NCBI GenBank assembly: GCA_036524775.1
Contig: DATDBO010000065.1
Coordinates: 1 to 8,712, forward strand
Direction: 5' to 3'
From: VRUE01 sp036524775
Lineage (GTDB): Bacteria > Actinomycetota > Thermoleophilia > Solirubrobacterales > 70-9
DNA length: 8,712 nt
Shown: one piece after another, positions 1-5,733 of the stretch
How the letters are laid out: the number at the start of each line of letters is the position of its first letter
Position numbering within the stretch: position 1 is the first letter of the stretch
Notes under the pieces: generated by a model
What the model saw: the letters and a program-made list of their open reading frames with translations, nothing else
Databases searched by the model: none
What the model was told of the DNA's origin: nothing
Made by a program: the position numbers and the translations under genes

Positions 1-542
1 CGGCGATGGCCGCGGGCGCCCAGGTGGTCAGCCGCGGCCGTCCGCACGGCAAGGGCGCCAACGGCGGCGCCGCCGCCGAGGCGGCGCTGAGCGACGAGCC
101 CGCGCCGGAGCTGGTGCTGCTCTGCGACGGCGACCTCGGCGCTTCGGCCGCCAAGCTGCCGTCGTTGGTCGAGGCGGTCGAGCGCGGCGAGTGCGACCTC
201 GCCGTCGCTGCCTTCAGCCTCCGCGTCGGCGGCGGCTTCGGCGTCGCGCTCGCCTTCGCCCGCTGGGGGATCCGCCGTCGCTGCGGCTTCGAGGCGAACG
301 CGCCGATCTCCGGCCAGCGGGCGATGCGCGTCGACGTGCTGCGCGACGTGCTGCCCTTCGCCCGTGGCTACGGCATGGAGATGGGGATGACGATCGACGC
401 GGTCCGGGCCGGCCGGCGCCTGCGCGAGTACGAGCTCGACCTCGCCCACCGCGCGACCGGCCGCTCGCTCGCCGGCTTCGTCCACCGCGGTCGCCAGTTG
501 GCCGACTTCGTCCGCGTCTACCTTTCGCGGCGAGGGGGCTGA
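1..542 (+). CDS. Glycosyltransferase family 2-like protein, C-terminal part (5' end outside window)
   Basis: The reading frame is open from the first base and has no convincing start, so the N-terminal nucleotide-binding half lies upstream. The part seen begins with a GKGANG-type stretch, followed about 20 residues later by LLCDGDLG. Its D-G-D fits the metal/sugar-nucleotide DxD site of GT-A glycosyltransferases. An ISGQRA motif and a GYGMEMGMTIDAVRAG segment follow, as in the acceptor half of family-2 enzymes related to dolichol-phosphate-type and glucosyl-phosphoglycerate-type transferases. The tail is basic (HRATGR...HRGRQ) with no clear transmembrane helix. It probably transfers a sugar from a nucleotide donor to a lipid or small acceptor on the cytoplasmic side of the membrane. 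The substrate cannot be read from the sequence. The stop is one base before glpK, so the two are likely co-transcribed. Confidence 0.75.
   Translation, partial: AMAAGAQVVSRGRPHGKGANGGAAAEAALSDEPAPELVLLCDGDLGASAAKLPSLVEAVERGECDLAVAAFSLRVGGGFGVALAFARWGIRRRCGFEANAPISGQRAMRVDVLRDVLPFARGYGMEMGMTIDAVRAGRRLREYELDLAHRATGRSLAGFVHRGRQLADFVRVYLSRRGG
532..538 (+). promoter_or_regulatory. Shine-Dalgarno sequence for glpK
   Basis: GAGGGGG lies 5 nt before the glpK ATG and inside the last codons of the glycosyltransferase gene. It supports ATG 544 as the start and suggests translational coupling of the two genes. Confidence 0.6.
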
Positions 543-543
543 G

Positions 544-1992
544 ATGATTCTCGCGATCGACCAGGGCACGACGGGGACGACCTGCCTCGTCTTCGACGGC
601 GAGGGACGGATCGCCGGCCGCGCCTACTCGGAGCTCGAGCAGCACTTTCCGCAGCCGGGTTGGGTCGAGCACGACGCAAACGAGATCTGGGAGGTGGCGC
701 GCCGGGTCGCGCTCCGGGCGATCGCCGATGCCGGCATCCAGGGCGCCGAGCTCGACGCGATCGGCATCGCGAACCAGCGCGAGACCGTCGTCGCCTGGGA
801 CCCGGCGACGGGCGAGCCGCTGCACCGGGCGCTGGTCTGGCAGGACCGCCGCACGTCGACCCGTTGCGACGAGCTGCGCGAGGAGGGACGCGAGGCGCTC
901 GTCCGCGAGCGCACCGGCCTCACGATCGACCCCTACTTCTCGGCGACCAAGATCGAGTGGCTGCTGCGCAACGTCGAGGGGGCGGAGCGGGCGGTCTTCG
1001 GCACGGTCGACTCCTGGCTGCTGTTCAAGCTCACCGGCCGCCGCGCCACCGACTTCACCAACGCCTCGCGGACGATGCTCTTCGACATCCGCCGCCTCGC
1101 CTGGGACGAGGAGCTCTGCGCGATGCTCGGCGTCGACCCGGCCAGCCTTCCCGAGCCGCTGCCCTCGGCGCACGTCTACGGCACCACGGCGGAGTTTGGC
1201 GGCGAGGTGCCGGTGGCGGGGATCGCCGGCGACCAGCAGGCGGCGCTCTTCGGTCAGGCCTGTCATGGGGCGGGCAGCGCCAAGAACACCTACGGCACCG
1301 GCAGCTTCGTCCTGCTCAACACCGGTGCCGAGGCGCCCGAGCCGGGCGAGGGCCTGCTGACCACGGTCGCCTGCGCGCCCGGCGGAGAGGCCGCCTACGC
1401 GCTCGAGGCCTCGATCTTCGTCACCGGTGCCGCCGTGCAGTGGCTGCGCGACGGCCTCGGCCTGATCGAGGAGGCGGGGGAGAGCGAGGCGCTGGCGGCT
1501 TCGCTGCGGGGCAACGACGGCGTCTACTTCGTCCCGGCGCTGACCGGTCTCGGCTCGCCCTGGTGGGATCCCTACGCGCGCGGCGCGATCGTCGGCCTGA
1601 CCCGGGGCAGCGGCCGCGCCCACCTGGCGCGGGCGGCGTTGGAGGCGATCGCCTACCAGACGGTCGACGCGGTGCGAGCCGAGGAGGCGGCTTCCGGCGA
1701 GCGCCTCGCTGAGCTGAAAGCCGACGGCGGCGCCACCGTCAACCACTGGCTGATGCAGTTCCAGGCCGACGTGCTGGGCGCGCCGGTGGTCGTGCCGGAG
1801 ATCGCCGAGACGACGGCGCTCGGCGCCGCCTACCTGGCCGGGATCGCGACGGGGCGCTGGAGCGGAGAGCAGGTCGGCGAGATGTGGCGCGAGGCCGCCC
1901 GCTACGAGCCGCGGATGGACGAGGACGAGCGCGAGGCGCTGCTGGCCGAGTGGCGGCGGGCCGTGGAGCGTTCTCGCGGCTGGGCATCCTGA
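544..1992 (+). CDS. glpK: Glycerol kinase
   Basis: Catalyses ATP + glycerol -> sn-glycerol-3-phosphate + ADP in the cytoplasm. The product feeds phospholipid synthesis or, after oxidation, glycolysis. The 482-residue protein shows the FGGY-kinase pattern throughout: DQGTTGTT at 6-13 (phosphate-binding loop), NQRET at 77-81 and WQDRR at 99-103 (glycerol-binding Arg/Glu/Trp), PYFSATK at 130-136, GDQQAALFGQ at 229-238 (catalytic Asp230), NTYGTGSF at 248-255, GLGSPWWDPYARGAI and GLTRG near 335-355, and ADGG at 393-396 (nucleotide site). It is about 20 residues shorter than the ~500-residue E. coli enzyme. Part of the difference is a shortened loop before GDQQ (Tyr212 to Asp230), where regulatory residues sit in other GlpKs. 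No glpF or glpD is visible nearby. Its neighbours are a glycosyltransferase and plsC, which points to lipid synthesis as one destination of the product (inference). Confidence 0.96.
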   Translation: MILAIDQGTTGTTCLVFDGEGRIAGRAYSELEQHFPQPGWVEHDANEIWEVARRVALRAIADAGIQGAELDAIGIANQRETVVAWDPATGEPLHRALVWQDRRTSTRCDELREEGREALVRERTGLTIDPYFSATKIEWLLRNVEGAERAVFGTVDSWLLFKLTGRRATDFTNASRTMLFDIRRLAWDEELCAMLGVDPASLPEPLPSAHVYGTTAEFGGEVPVAGIAGDQQAALFGQACHGAGSAKNTYGTGSFVLLNTGAEAPEPGEGLLTTVACAPGGEAAYALEASIFVTGAAVQWLRDGLGLIEEAGESEALAASLRGNDGVYFVPALTGLGSPWWDPYARGAIVGLTRGSGRAHLARAALEAIAYQTVDAVRAEEAASGERLAELKADGGATVNHWLMQFQADVLGAPVVVPEIAETTALGAAYLAGIATGRWSGEQVGEMWREAARYEPRMDEDEREALLAEWRRAVERSRGWAS

Positions 1993-2038
1993 CCCGCTCG
2001 CGTAACCGCTCGGTCGGCAGGGGGTACGCACAGCGACG

Positions 2039-2053
2039 GCCGGCCCCGCCGGC
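2039..2053 (+). promoter_or_regulatory. GC hairpin in the plsC leader
   Basis: GCCGGC, a CCC loop, then GCCGGC form a perfect 6-bp stem ending 8 nt before the plsC ATG, where a Shine-Dalgarno sequence would normally be. None is present. The hairpin may affect plsC translation, or it may be chance in GC-rich DNA. No T-run follows, so it is not a standard intrinsic terminator. Confidence 0.3.
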
Positions 2054-2061
2054 GCTCCGCC

Positions 2062-2805
2062 ATGTCCGACCTCAAGCCACAGATCTACAAGGACGACCGT
2101 CCCGCTTCCTACTTCGACGAGTTCCACGCGGCCGCGCGCAAGGGAGTGGGGTGGACCTATCCGCTTGTGCGTGCGTTGGTCACCCCGCCGACGCTGCTGC
2201 TCTACCGGACGCGGGCGATCGGCGTGGAGAACGTGCCGAAGACGGGACCGGTGCTGCTCGCGCCGAACCACTTCAGCCAGATGGATCACTTCTTCGTCGG
2301 CCTCTACCTGCGTCGTCAGATCCGCTTCATGGCCAAATCGCAGATGTTCGGCCCGCCGGTCCTCACCTACGTCTACAAGCACGGCGGCGTCTTCCCCGTC
2401 CGTCGCGGCCGCCACGACGAGGAGGCCTTCGAGACCGCCTTCACGATCCTTGAGCAGGGCGGGATGCTGCTCGTCTACGCCGAGGGCGGCCGCTCGCGCA
2501 GCGATGAGCTGGGCGAGGTCAAGCCGGGGATCGGTCGCATCGCCCTCGAATCCGGAGTGCCCGTGGTCCCGGTGGCCATCCATGGCTCGGCCAGCGTGCG
2601 TCGCTGGAAGCGCTTCCGCTTTCCCAAGGTCACCGTCCAGTTTGGCGAGCCGGTCGCCTTCCCGGTCGAGGACGAGCCCAGCCGCGAGCGCCAGCTCGAG
2701 GTGGCGACAGAGATCTTCGCCCCGGTGCGAGAGATGTACGAGGGGTTGGCTACTCGTAGCGGTCGCCGAGCTTCTCGAAGAAGCTCGGATCGTGCCCCGG
2801 CGTGA
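2062..2805 (+). CDS. plsC: 1-acyl-sn-glycerol-3-phosphate acyltransferase-like protein (PlsC family)
   Basis: Probably transfers a fatty acyl chain to lysophosphatidic acid or a related lysophospholipid, giving phosphatidic acid at the inner face of the membrane. The 247-residue protein carries the four acyltransferase blocks: NHFSQMDH at 69-76 (catalytic His70 and Asp75, HX4D), GGVFPVRRG at 108-116, AEGGRSRS at 140-147 (variant of the usual FPEGTRS) and VPVVPVAI at 166-173. ATG 2062 is the only possible start between the in-frame glpK stop and the first conserved block. No Shine-Dalgarno sequence precedes it. The last ~18 residues are basic, low in complexity, outside the conserved fold, and encoded opposite the 3' end of the metallo-hydrolase gene. 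This tail looks like a later extension into the neighbour. Its place after glpK suggests a shared role in glycerolipid synthesis. The exact acceptor is unproven. Confidence 0.88.
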   Translation: MSDLKPQIYKDDRPASYFDEFHAAARKGVGWTYPLVRALVTPPTLLLYRTRAIGVENVPKTGPVLLAPNHFSQMDHFFVGLYLRRQIRFMAKSQMFGPPVLTYVYKHGGVFPVRRGRHDEEAFETAFTILEQGGMLLVYAEGGRSRSDELGEVKPGIGRIALESGVPVVPVAIHGSASVRRWKRFRFPKVTVQFGEPVAFPVEDEPSRERQLEVATEIFAPVREMYEGLATRSGRRASRRSSDRAPA

Positions 2806-3661
2806 CGATCGCGTCCGGGTACTCGCGTCGGAACAGCTTCAGCTCCTGCAGCGAGCGCCGGTAGTTGTGGGCGTCGTAGGGGCGCGGCGCGAGCGGGGCG
2901 CTGCCGTCGAGCTGCGCCTCGGTGTAGGTGGCGTCGCCGCCGATCACGAAGTCGCGCTCGGTGAGGTGGGCGATCACCGAGATGTGGCCGGCGCTGTGGC
3001 CGGGGGTGTAGGCGAGGCGGATCGAGCCGTCGCCGAAGAGGTCGAAGCAGCGGGCGAAGCTCGAGTAGGAGTCGATCCCGCCGCGGTCGAAGTCGACCGT
3101 GCGGTAGTCGAAGGCGTAGTCGAAGTGGGCGCGGCGGTACCCGTTGAGCAGCGGTTTGGGGCCGACCGTCGCCGCCTCCCACTCGACCTCGCTGACTACG
3201 AAAGTCGAGTTGGGGAACTCGGAGATCGCCGAGCTGTGGTCGAGGTGCAGGTGGGTCATCACCACGATCGGGATCTCGCTCGGGTCGAGGCCGCGGGAGC
3301 GCAGCTGCCCCGGTACGTCCGAGCCGGGCTCGAGCGAGGGCTTGCCGACGCGCGCGGCGAGCCTGCCGAAATTCTCCTCGCCGTCGGTGGCGATCGAGGG
3401 GTGCAGGCCGGTGTCGACCAGGATCGCGCCGGCGCTCGGGTGGCGAATCAGGAAGGCGGGGCAGGGCACGGTTGCCGCGGGCTGCCCGGTGAGCAGGGCA
3501 CGCAGCAGCTTCAGCGTCTCGAAGCGGCCCCCCGGCCGTTCCATCATCGTGCGCGGCCAGGTGACGTGGCCGGCGATCAGTGGCTCGACGCTGACCGAGG
3601 CGCCCGGCGTCCCGCCGGCGAGCGGCTCGTGCAGCGGCTTGGCCTCCACGTGCACCTTCAT
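2750..3661 (-). CDS. Metallo-beta-lactamase-fold hydrolase, N-acyl-homoserine lactonase-like
   Basis: A 303-residue dinuclear-zinc hydrolase of the MBL fold. Visible metal ligands are THLHLDH at 136-142 (His137, His139, Asp141, His142), TPGHSAGH at 219-226 (His222), GGDATY at 241-246 (Asp243) and TPGHDP at 287-292 (His290). The D-x-x-Y spacing (Asp243/Tyr246) is the arrangement known in AiiA-type acyl-homoserine lactonases, where the tyrosine helps lactone hydrolysis. LVDTGLHP at 81-88 is the usual early strand motif. No signal peptide is seen, so it is likely cytoplasmic. The N-terminal ~60 residues are longer than in AiiA (about 250 residues). Substrates could be acyl lactones or another ester/lactone; quorum quenching is possible but not shown. 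The gene is divergent from the SDR at 3734 and its 3' end overlaps plsC by 56 bp. ATG 3661 is kept because an upstream -10-like hexamer fits it; no Shine-Dalgarno sequence is present. Confidence 0.87.
   Translation of the reverse strand: MKVHVEAKPLHEPLAGGTPGASVSVEPLIAGHVTWPRTMMERPGGRFETLKLLRALLTGQPAATVPCPAFLIRHPSAGAILVDTGLHPSIATDGEENFGRLAARVGKPSLEPGSDVPGQLRSRGLDPSEIPIVVMTHLHLDHSSAISEFPNSTFVVSEVEWEAATVGPKPLLNGYRRAHFDYAFDYRTVDFDRGGIDSYSSFARCFDLFGDGSIRLAYTPGHSAGHISVIAHLTERDFVIGGDATYTEAQLDGSAPLAPRPYDAHNYRRSLQELKLFRREYPDAIVTPGHDPSFFEKLGDRYE
2766..2788. terminator. Perfect 10-bp inverted repeat in the plsC/lactonase 3' overlap
   Basis: CCGAGCTTCT and AGAAGCTCGG are exact reverse complements separated by CGA. 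The repeat lies inside both coding sequences, 17 nt before the end of plsC and 15 nt before the end of the opposing lactonase gene. Its position at a convergent junction fits a bidirectional transcription-ending hairpin, but no T-run follows on either strand. Part of the symmetry comes from the Phe-Phe-Glu-Lys-Leu codons of the lactonase, so chance cannot be excluded. Confidence 0.4.
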
Positions 3662-3670
3662 CGCCGGATC

Positions 3671-3676
3671 ACATTA
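3671..3676 (-). promoter_or_regulatory. Candidate -10 element of the lactonase gene
   Basis: Read on the minus strand the hexamer is TAATGT, matching the actinobacterial TAnnnT pattern, and lies 9 nt before the ATG. Transcription would begin within a few bases of the start codon, giving a leaderless or nearly leaderless message. This agrees with the missing Shine-Dalgarno sequence. A -35 match is poor (TTGGAA at a 20-nt spacing). Confidence 0.35.
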
Positions 3677-3695
3677 CCTGGGATCGGGTCGAGAA

Positions 3696-3724
3696 TTTCC
3701 AAGGAACTAGCTCGCGGCTAGGCT
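3696..3724 (+). promoter_or_regulatory. Candidate promoter of the SDR gene at 3734
   Basis: TTTCCA (3696-3701) and TAGGCT (3719-3724) are separated by 17 nt and resemble weak -35 and -10 elements. The -10 ends 9 nt before ATG 3734, so the message would be leaderless or nearly so. No Shine-Dalgarno sequence is present in the 20 nt before the ATG. Confidence 0.38.
3707..3721. promoter_or_regulatory. Operator-like palindrome CTAGC-N5-GCTAG
   Basis: Perfect 5-bp arms with a TCGCG spacer overlap the candidate -10 of the plus-strand SDR gene, in the 72-nt region shared with the divergent lactonase gene. A bound repressor there could block the SDR promoter and perhaps affect both. No regulator gene lies in the window. 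Confidence 0.33.
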
Positions 3725-3733
3725 TGCGGCCGC

Positions 3734-4588
3734 ATGGGCGTCGATCCCGACTCGCGCATCTTTCGGCCCGGCCTGCTCGACGGCCAGGTCTGCCTGGTCT
3801 CCGGCGCAGGCAGCGGCCTGGGGCGGGAGACGGCGCTCGAGCTCGCGCGGCTCGGCGCTGTCGTGGTCGGCTGTGGCCGGCGCGAGGAGCCGCTGGCGGA
3901 GACCGCCGGCCTGGCAGAGGGCCTCGCCGGCTCCTTCGAGCACGAGGCGCTCGACATCCGCGACGAGGACGCGATCGGGCCCTTCTTCGACCGCCTGATC
4001 GAGCGCCACGGCCGCCTCGACGTGCTGGTCAACAACGCCGGCGGCCAGTTCCTCGCCCCGGCCGAGTCGATCACGCCGAAAGGCTTCCGCACCGTGATCG
4101 AGCTGAACGTGCAGGGCACCTGGCTGATGACCCATGCCGCCGCAACCAAGGCCTTCATCCCGCAGGGTGGAGGGAAGGTGCTCAGCGTCACCCTCTCGCC
4201 GCACAACGGCATGCCGGGGATGGTCCACTCGGGGGCGGCGCGGGCGGCGGTGGAGAACATGATGCGCACGCTTGCGATCGAGTGGGCCCGCTTCGGGATC
4301 AAGACCTGCGCCCTCGCCGCCGGCCAGTTCGCCACCGAGACGCTGATGACCAAGTATCCGCAGGTTGTGATCGACAACCTCGAGCGCTCGATCCCGATCG
4401 GCCGCGCCGGCCGGGCCGAGGAGATGGCCTGGTTGGTCGCCTGGCTGGCCTCGCCAGCGGGCGACTTCGTCTCCGGCACCACGATCACGATCGACGGCGC
4501 CCGCGACAACTGGGCGGGTCCGTGGCCGCCGGAGGCGATCGCCAAGGGGGGAGAGCCGGTGGCCGAGGAGCGCCGCCCCCGTGAGTGA
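3734..4588 (+). CDS. SDR-family oxidoreductase, trans-2-enoyl-CoA / 2,4-dienoyl-CoA reductase-like, atypical active site
   Basis: A 284-residue Rossmann-fold short-chain dehydrogenase/reductase. SGAGSGLG at 23-30 is the dinucleotide loop, GCGRR at 46-50 after the second strand favours NADP(H), NNAGG is at 100-104, and Asn125 (ELNVQG) is the conserved helix-4 asparagine. The segments NNAGGQFLAPAESIT and VHSGAARAAVENM resemble peroxisomal trans-2-enoyl-CoA reductase and dienoyl-CoA reductases more than FabG. At the usual YxxxK site the sequence reads SGAAR (166-170), so Ser and Arg replace Tyr and Lys, and no tyrosine lies nearby. The protein may use a different acid group, reduce an enoyl or dienoyl thioester, or have lost activity. 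The C-terminal ~25 residues (after DNWAGPWPP) extend beyond the core fold. Expression is probably from the divergent promoter region. The substrate is an inference from resemblance. Confidence 0.88.
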   Translation: MGVDPDSRIFRPGLLDGQVCLVSGAGSGLGRETALELARLGAVVVGCGRREEPLAETAGLAEGLAGSFEHEALDIRDEDAIGPFFDRLIERHGRLDVLVNNAGGQFLAPAESITPKGFRTVIELNVQGTWLMTHAAATKAFIPQGGGKVLSVTLSPHNGMPGMVHSGAARAAVENMMRTLAIEWARFGIKTCALAAGQFATETLMTKYPQVVIDNLERSIPIGRAGRAEEMAWLVAWLASPAGDFVSGTTITIDGARDNWAGPWPPEAIAKGGEPVAEERRPRE

Positions 4589-4597
4589 GGGCGGCGC
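4570..4597. terminator. GC-rich hairpin at the convergent SDR/SDR junction
   Basis: GCGCCGCCC (4570-4578) pairs exactly with GGGCGGCGC (4589-4597) around a 10-nt loop that contains the plus-strand SDR stop codon. A second small stem, GGCTC-N5-GAGCC (4599-4613), follows in the 31-nt gap before the opposing gene ends. Neither has a T-run. The position fits transcript-end hairpins serving both converging genes. Confidence 0.42.
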
Positions 4598-4619
4598 CGG
4601 CTCTCGGCGAGCCTGCGAC

Positions 4620-5450
4620 CTACGTGTACATCCCCCCGAACATGCCGCCGGTCACGTTCAGGGTCTGGCCCTGCACGTAGTTGGAGAGCGGCGAGGCGAG
4701 GAAGAGCACAGGGCCCGACGCCTCGGCCGGGGTCGCCGGACGGCCCAGCGGGATGATCGCCGAGGCCATCGCCCGCATCTGCTCGGGAATGCCGAGCTCG
4801 ATCTTCTCGCCGGTCGGCGCGGTCATCTCCTCGCCGGCCTCCTTGGCGGCGGTGAGGCGGGTTTCGACGAAGCCGAAGGCGACGGCGTTGACGTTGATCT
4901 TGAACTGGCCCCACTCCTTGGCCAGCGTTTTGGTCATCCCGACGACCGCCATCTTGGCTGCGGAGTAGTTGATCTGGCCGGCGTTGCCCATCGTCCCCGA
5001 GGTCGAGGAGATGTTGATCAGCTTGCGGAAGACCTCTTTGCCCTCGCCCATCTCCGCCTTGGCGGCCTCGCGCCAGTGCGGGGCGAGCGCGCGGGCGACG
5101 CGGAAGGGGACGACGGTGTGGATGTCGAGCATCGCCTGGAACTGCTCGTCGGTCATGCGGTGGGCGACGCCGTCCCAGGTGTAGCCGGCGTTGTTGACGA
5201 CGATGTCGATCGCGCCGAAGGCGTCGACGCCGGCCTTGACCAGCTCGTCTGCGGCGCCCTCCCTGGTCAGGTCGCCGGCATGGACGGCGGTCTCGCCGTC
5301 GATCTCGCCGCCGGCCTGCTCGGCGACGTCGGCGTCGAGGTCGTTGATCAGAACCTTGGCGCCCTCGCCGGCGAACAGCTCCGCGGTGGCACGGCCGATC
5401 CCCCGGGCTGAGCCGGTGACTATCGCCGCTTTCCCATCAAGAAGTCCCAT
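4620..5450 (-). CDS. Classical SDR, 3-oxoacyl-ACP/CoA reductase-like (FabG family)
   Basis: Probably an NAD(P)H-dependent reductase or dehydrogenase acting on a 3-oxoacyl thioester or another secondary alcohol/ketone. The 276-residue protein has TGSARGIG at 12-19 (cofactor loop), an acidic Asp37 after the second strand (suggesting NAD(H)), NNAG at 86-89, Ser149 in INISST and the intact catalytic pair Tyr162/Lys166 in NYSAAK. The helix-4 asparagine of the SDR tetrad is His111 here (LDIHTVV). A charged insert of about 14 residues (128-141) precedes the catalytic-serine strand and makes the protein longer than FabG (about 245). The start is supported by AAAGGAG upstream. It converges on the atypical SDR; both could act in the same acyl-chain pathway, but sequence alone does not show this. 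It should not be called fabG, as no acyl carrier or fatty-acid synthase genes are near. Confidence 0.9.
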   Translation of the reverse strand: MGLLDGKAAIVTGSARGIGRATAELFAGEGAKVLINDLDADVAEQAGGEIDGETAVHAGDLTREGAADELVKAGVDAFGAIDIVVNNAGYTWDGVAHRMTDEQFQAMLDIHTVVPFRVARALAPHWREAAKAEMGEGKEVFRKLINISSTSGTMGNAGQINYSAAKMAVVGMTKTLAKEWGQFKINVNAVAFGFVETRLTAAKEAGEEMTAPTGEKIELGIPEQMRAMASAIIPLGRPATPAEASGPVLFLASPLSNYVQGQTLNVTGGMFGGMYT

Positions 5451-5462
5451 CGGTCTTGCGCT

Positions 5463-5469
5463 CTCCTTT
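5463..5469 (-). promoter_or_regulatory. Shine-Dalgarno sequence of the FabG-like gene
   Basis: On the minus strand AAAGGAG lies 12 nt before ATG 5450. The spacing is somewhat long, but the match is strong and supports this start. Confidence 0.55.
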
Positions 5470-5489
5470 AGGTCGGAAGTCGGCCGCGG

Positions 5490-5495
5490 AGGCTA
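5490..5495 (-). promoter_or_regulatory. Candidate -10 element of the FabG-like gene
   Basis: TAGCCT on the minus strand fits TAnnnT and lies 39 nt upstream of the start codon. No good -35 match is present 16-19 nt further up. The palindrome at 5518-5535 covers that position, as expected if a regulator binds over the -35 region. Confidence 0.28.
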
Positions 5496-5517
5496 CAAGG
5501 AACCGCCCGATCCTGGT

Positions 5518-5535
5518 TGACCGGCCAGTCGGTCA
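5518..5535. promoter_or_regulatory. TetR-type operator-like palindrome TGACCG-N6-CGGTCA
   Basis: Perfect 6-bp arms with a GCCAGT spacer lie 67 nt upstream of the FabG-like start, next to its candidate -10. GACCG/CGGTC half-sites of this kind are common in operators of TetR-family repressors that control acyl-CoA and lipid genes in high-GC bacteria. The regulator is not in the window, so the assignment rests on symmetry and position. Confidence 0.42.
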
Positions 5536-5624
5536 CCGGGACCCGTCGGGACGAGGCCTGGCAAAAGAATCGTCAAGGCCCTGACAAAAGCGCGGTTGCA
5601 CCGTTCCATGTTGTGGAAATAAGT

Positions 5625-5641
5625 GTCACGGTTTGCGTGAC
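5625..5641. promoter_or_regulatory. Operator-like palindrome GTCACG-GTTTG-CGTGAC
   Basis: Perfect 6-bp arms with a 5-nt spacer lie in the least GC-rich part of the gap, about 175 nt upstream of the FabG-like start. Its size and symmetry suit a dimeric repressor. No flanking promoter is clear, so what it would control is unknown. Confidence 0.35.
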
Positions 5642-5714
5642 TTGGATTTTCAAACCCCGCGTCATGGGAGGAAGAACCGGCGAAGCGGACAGCTCCATCG
5701 ACTTCGAGGTTAGG

Positions 5715-5727
5715 TGTCTGATAGACA
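5715..5727. promoter_or_regulatory. Short palindrome TGTCT-GAT-AGACA
   Basis: Perfect 5-bp arms lie about 50 nt beyond the sixA stop. A further CAGAC at 5729-5733 pairs with GTCTG at 5716-5720, so the sequence can form an alternative stem. It could be an operator half-site set or part of the sixA transcript end. Length alone makes chance plausible. Confidence 0.25.
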
Positions 5728-5733
5728 ACAGAC

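Noticed and set aside
214..2583. A 789-codon open frame on the minus strand, antisense to glpK and plsC
   Set aside because: Both opposing genes are unmistakable by motif. The antisense translation is Arg/Gly/Ala-rich low-complexity sequence without domains. Long antisense frames are expected in GC-rich DNA.
3724..4584. Second plus-strand frame of 286 residues overlapping the SDR gene
   Set aside because: It is out of frame with the SDR motifs and its product is Arg/Pro-rich without domains.
5555..5590. Approximate direct repeats around CAAAAG (5562 and 5585, with a third copy of the hexamer at 5759)
   Set aside because: Only two imperfect units in tandem and one distant hexamer. Too few to call an iteron array or regulatory repeat.
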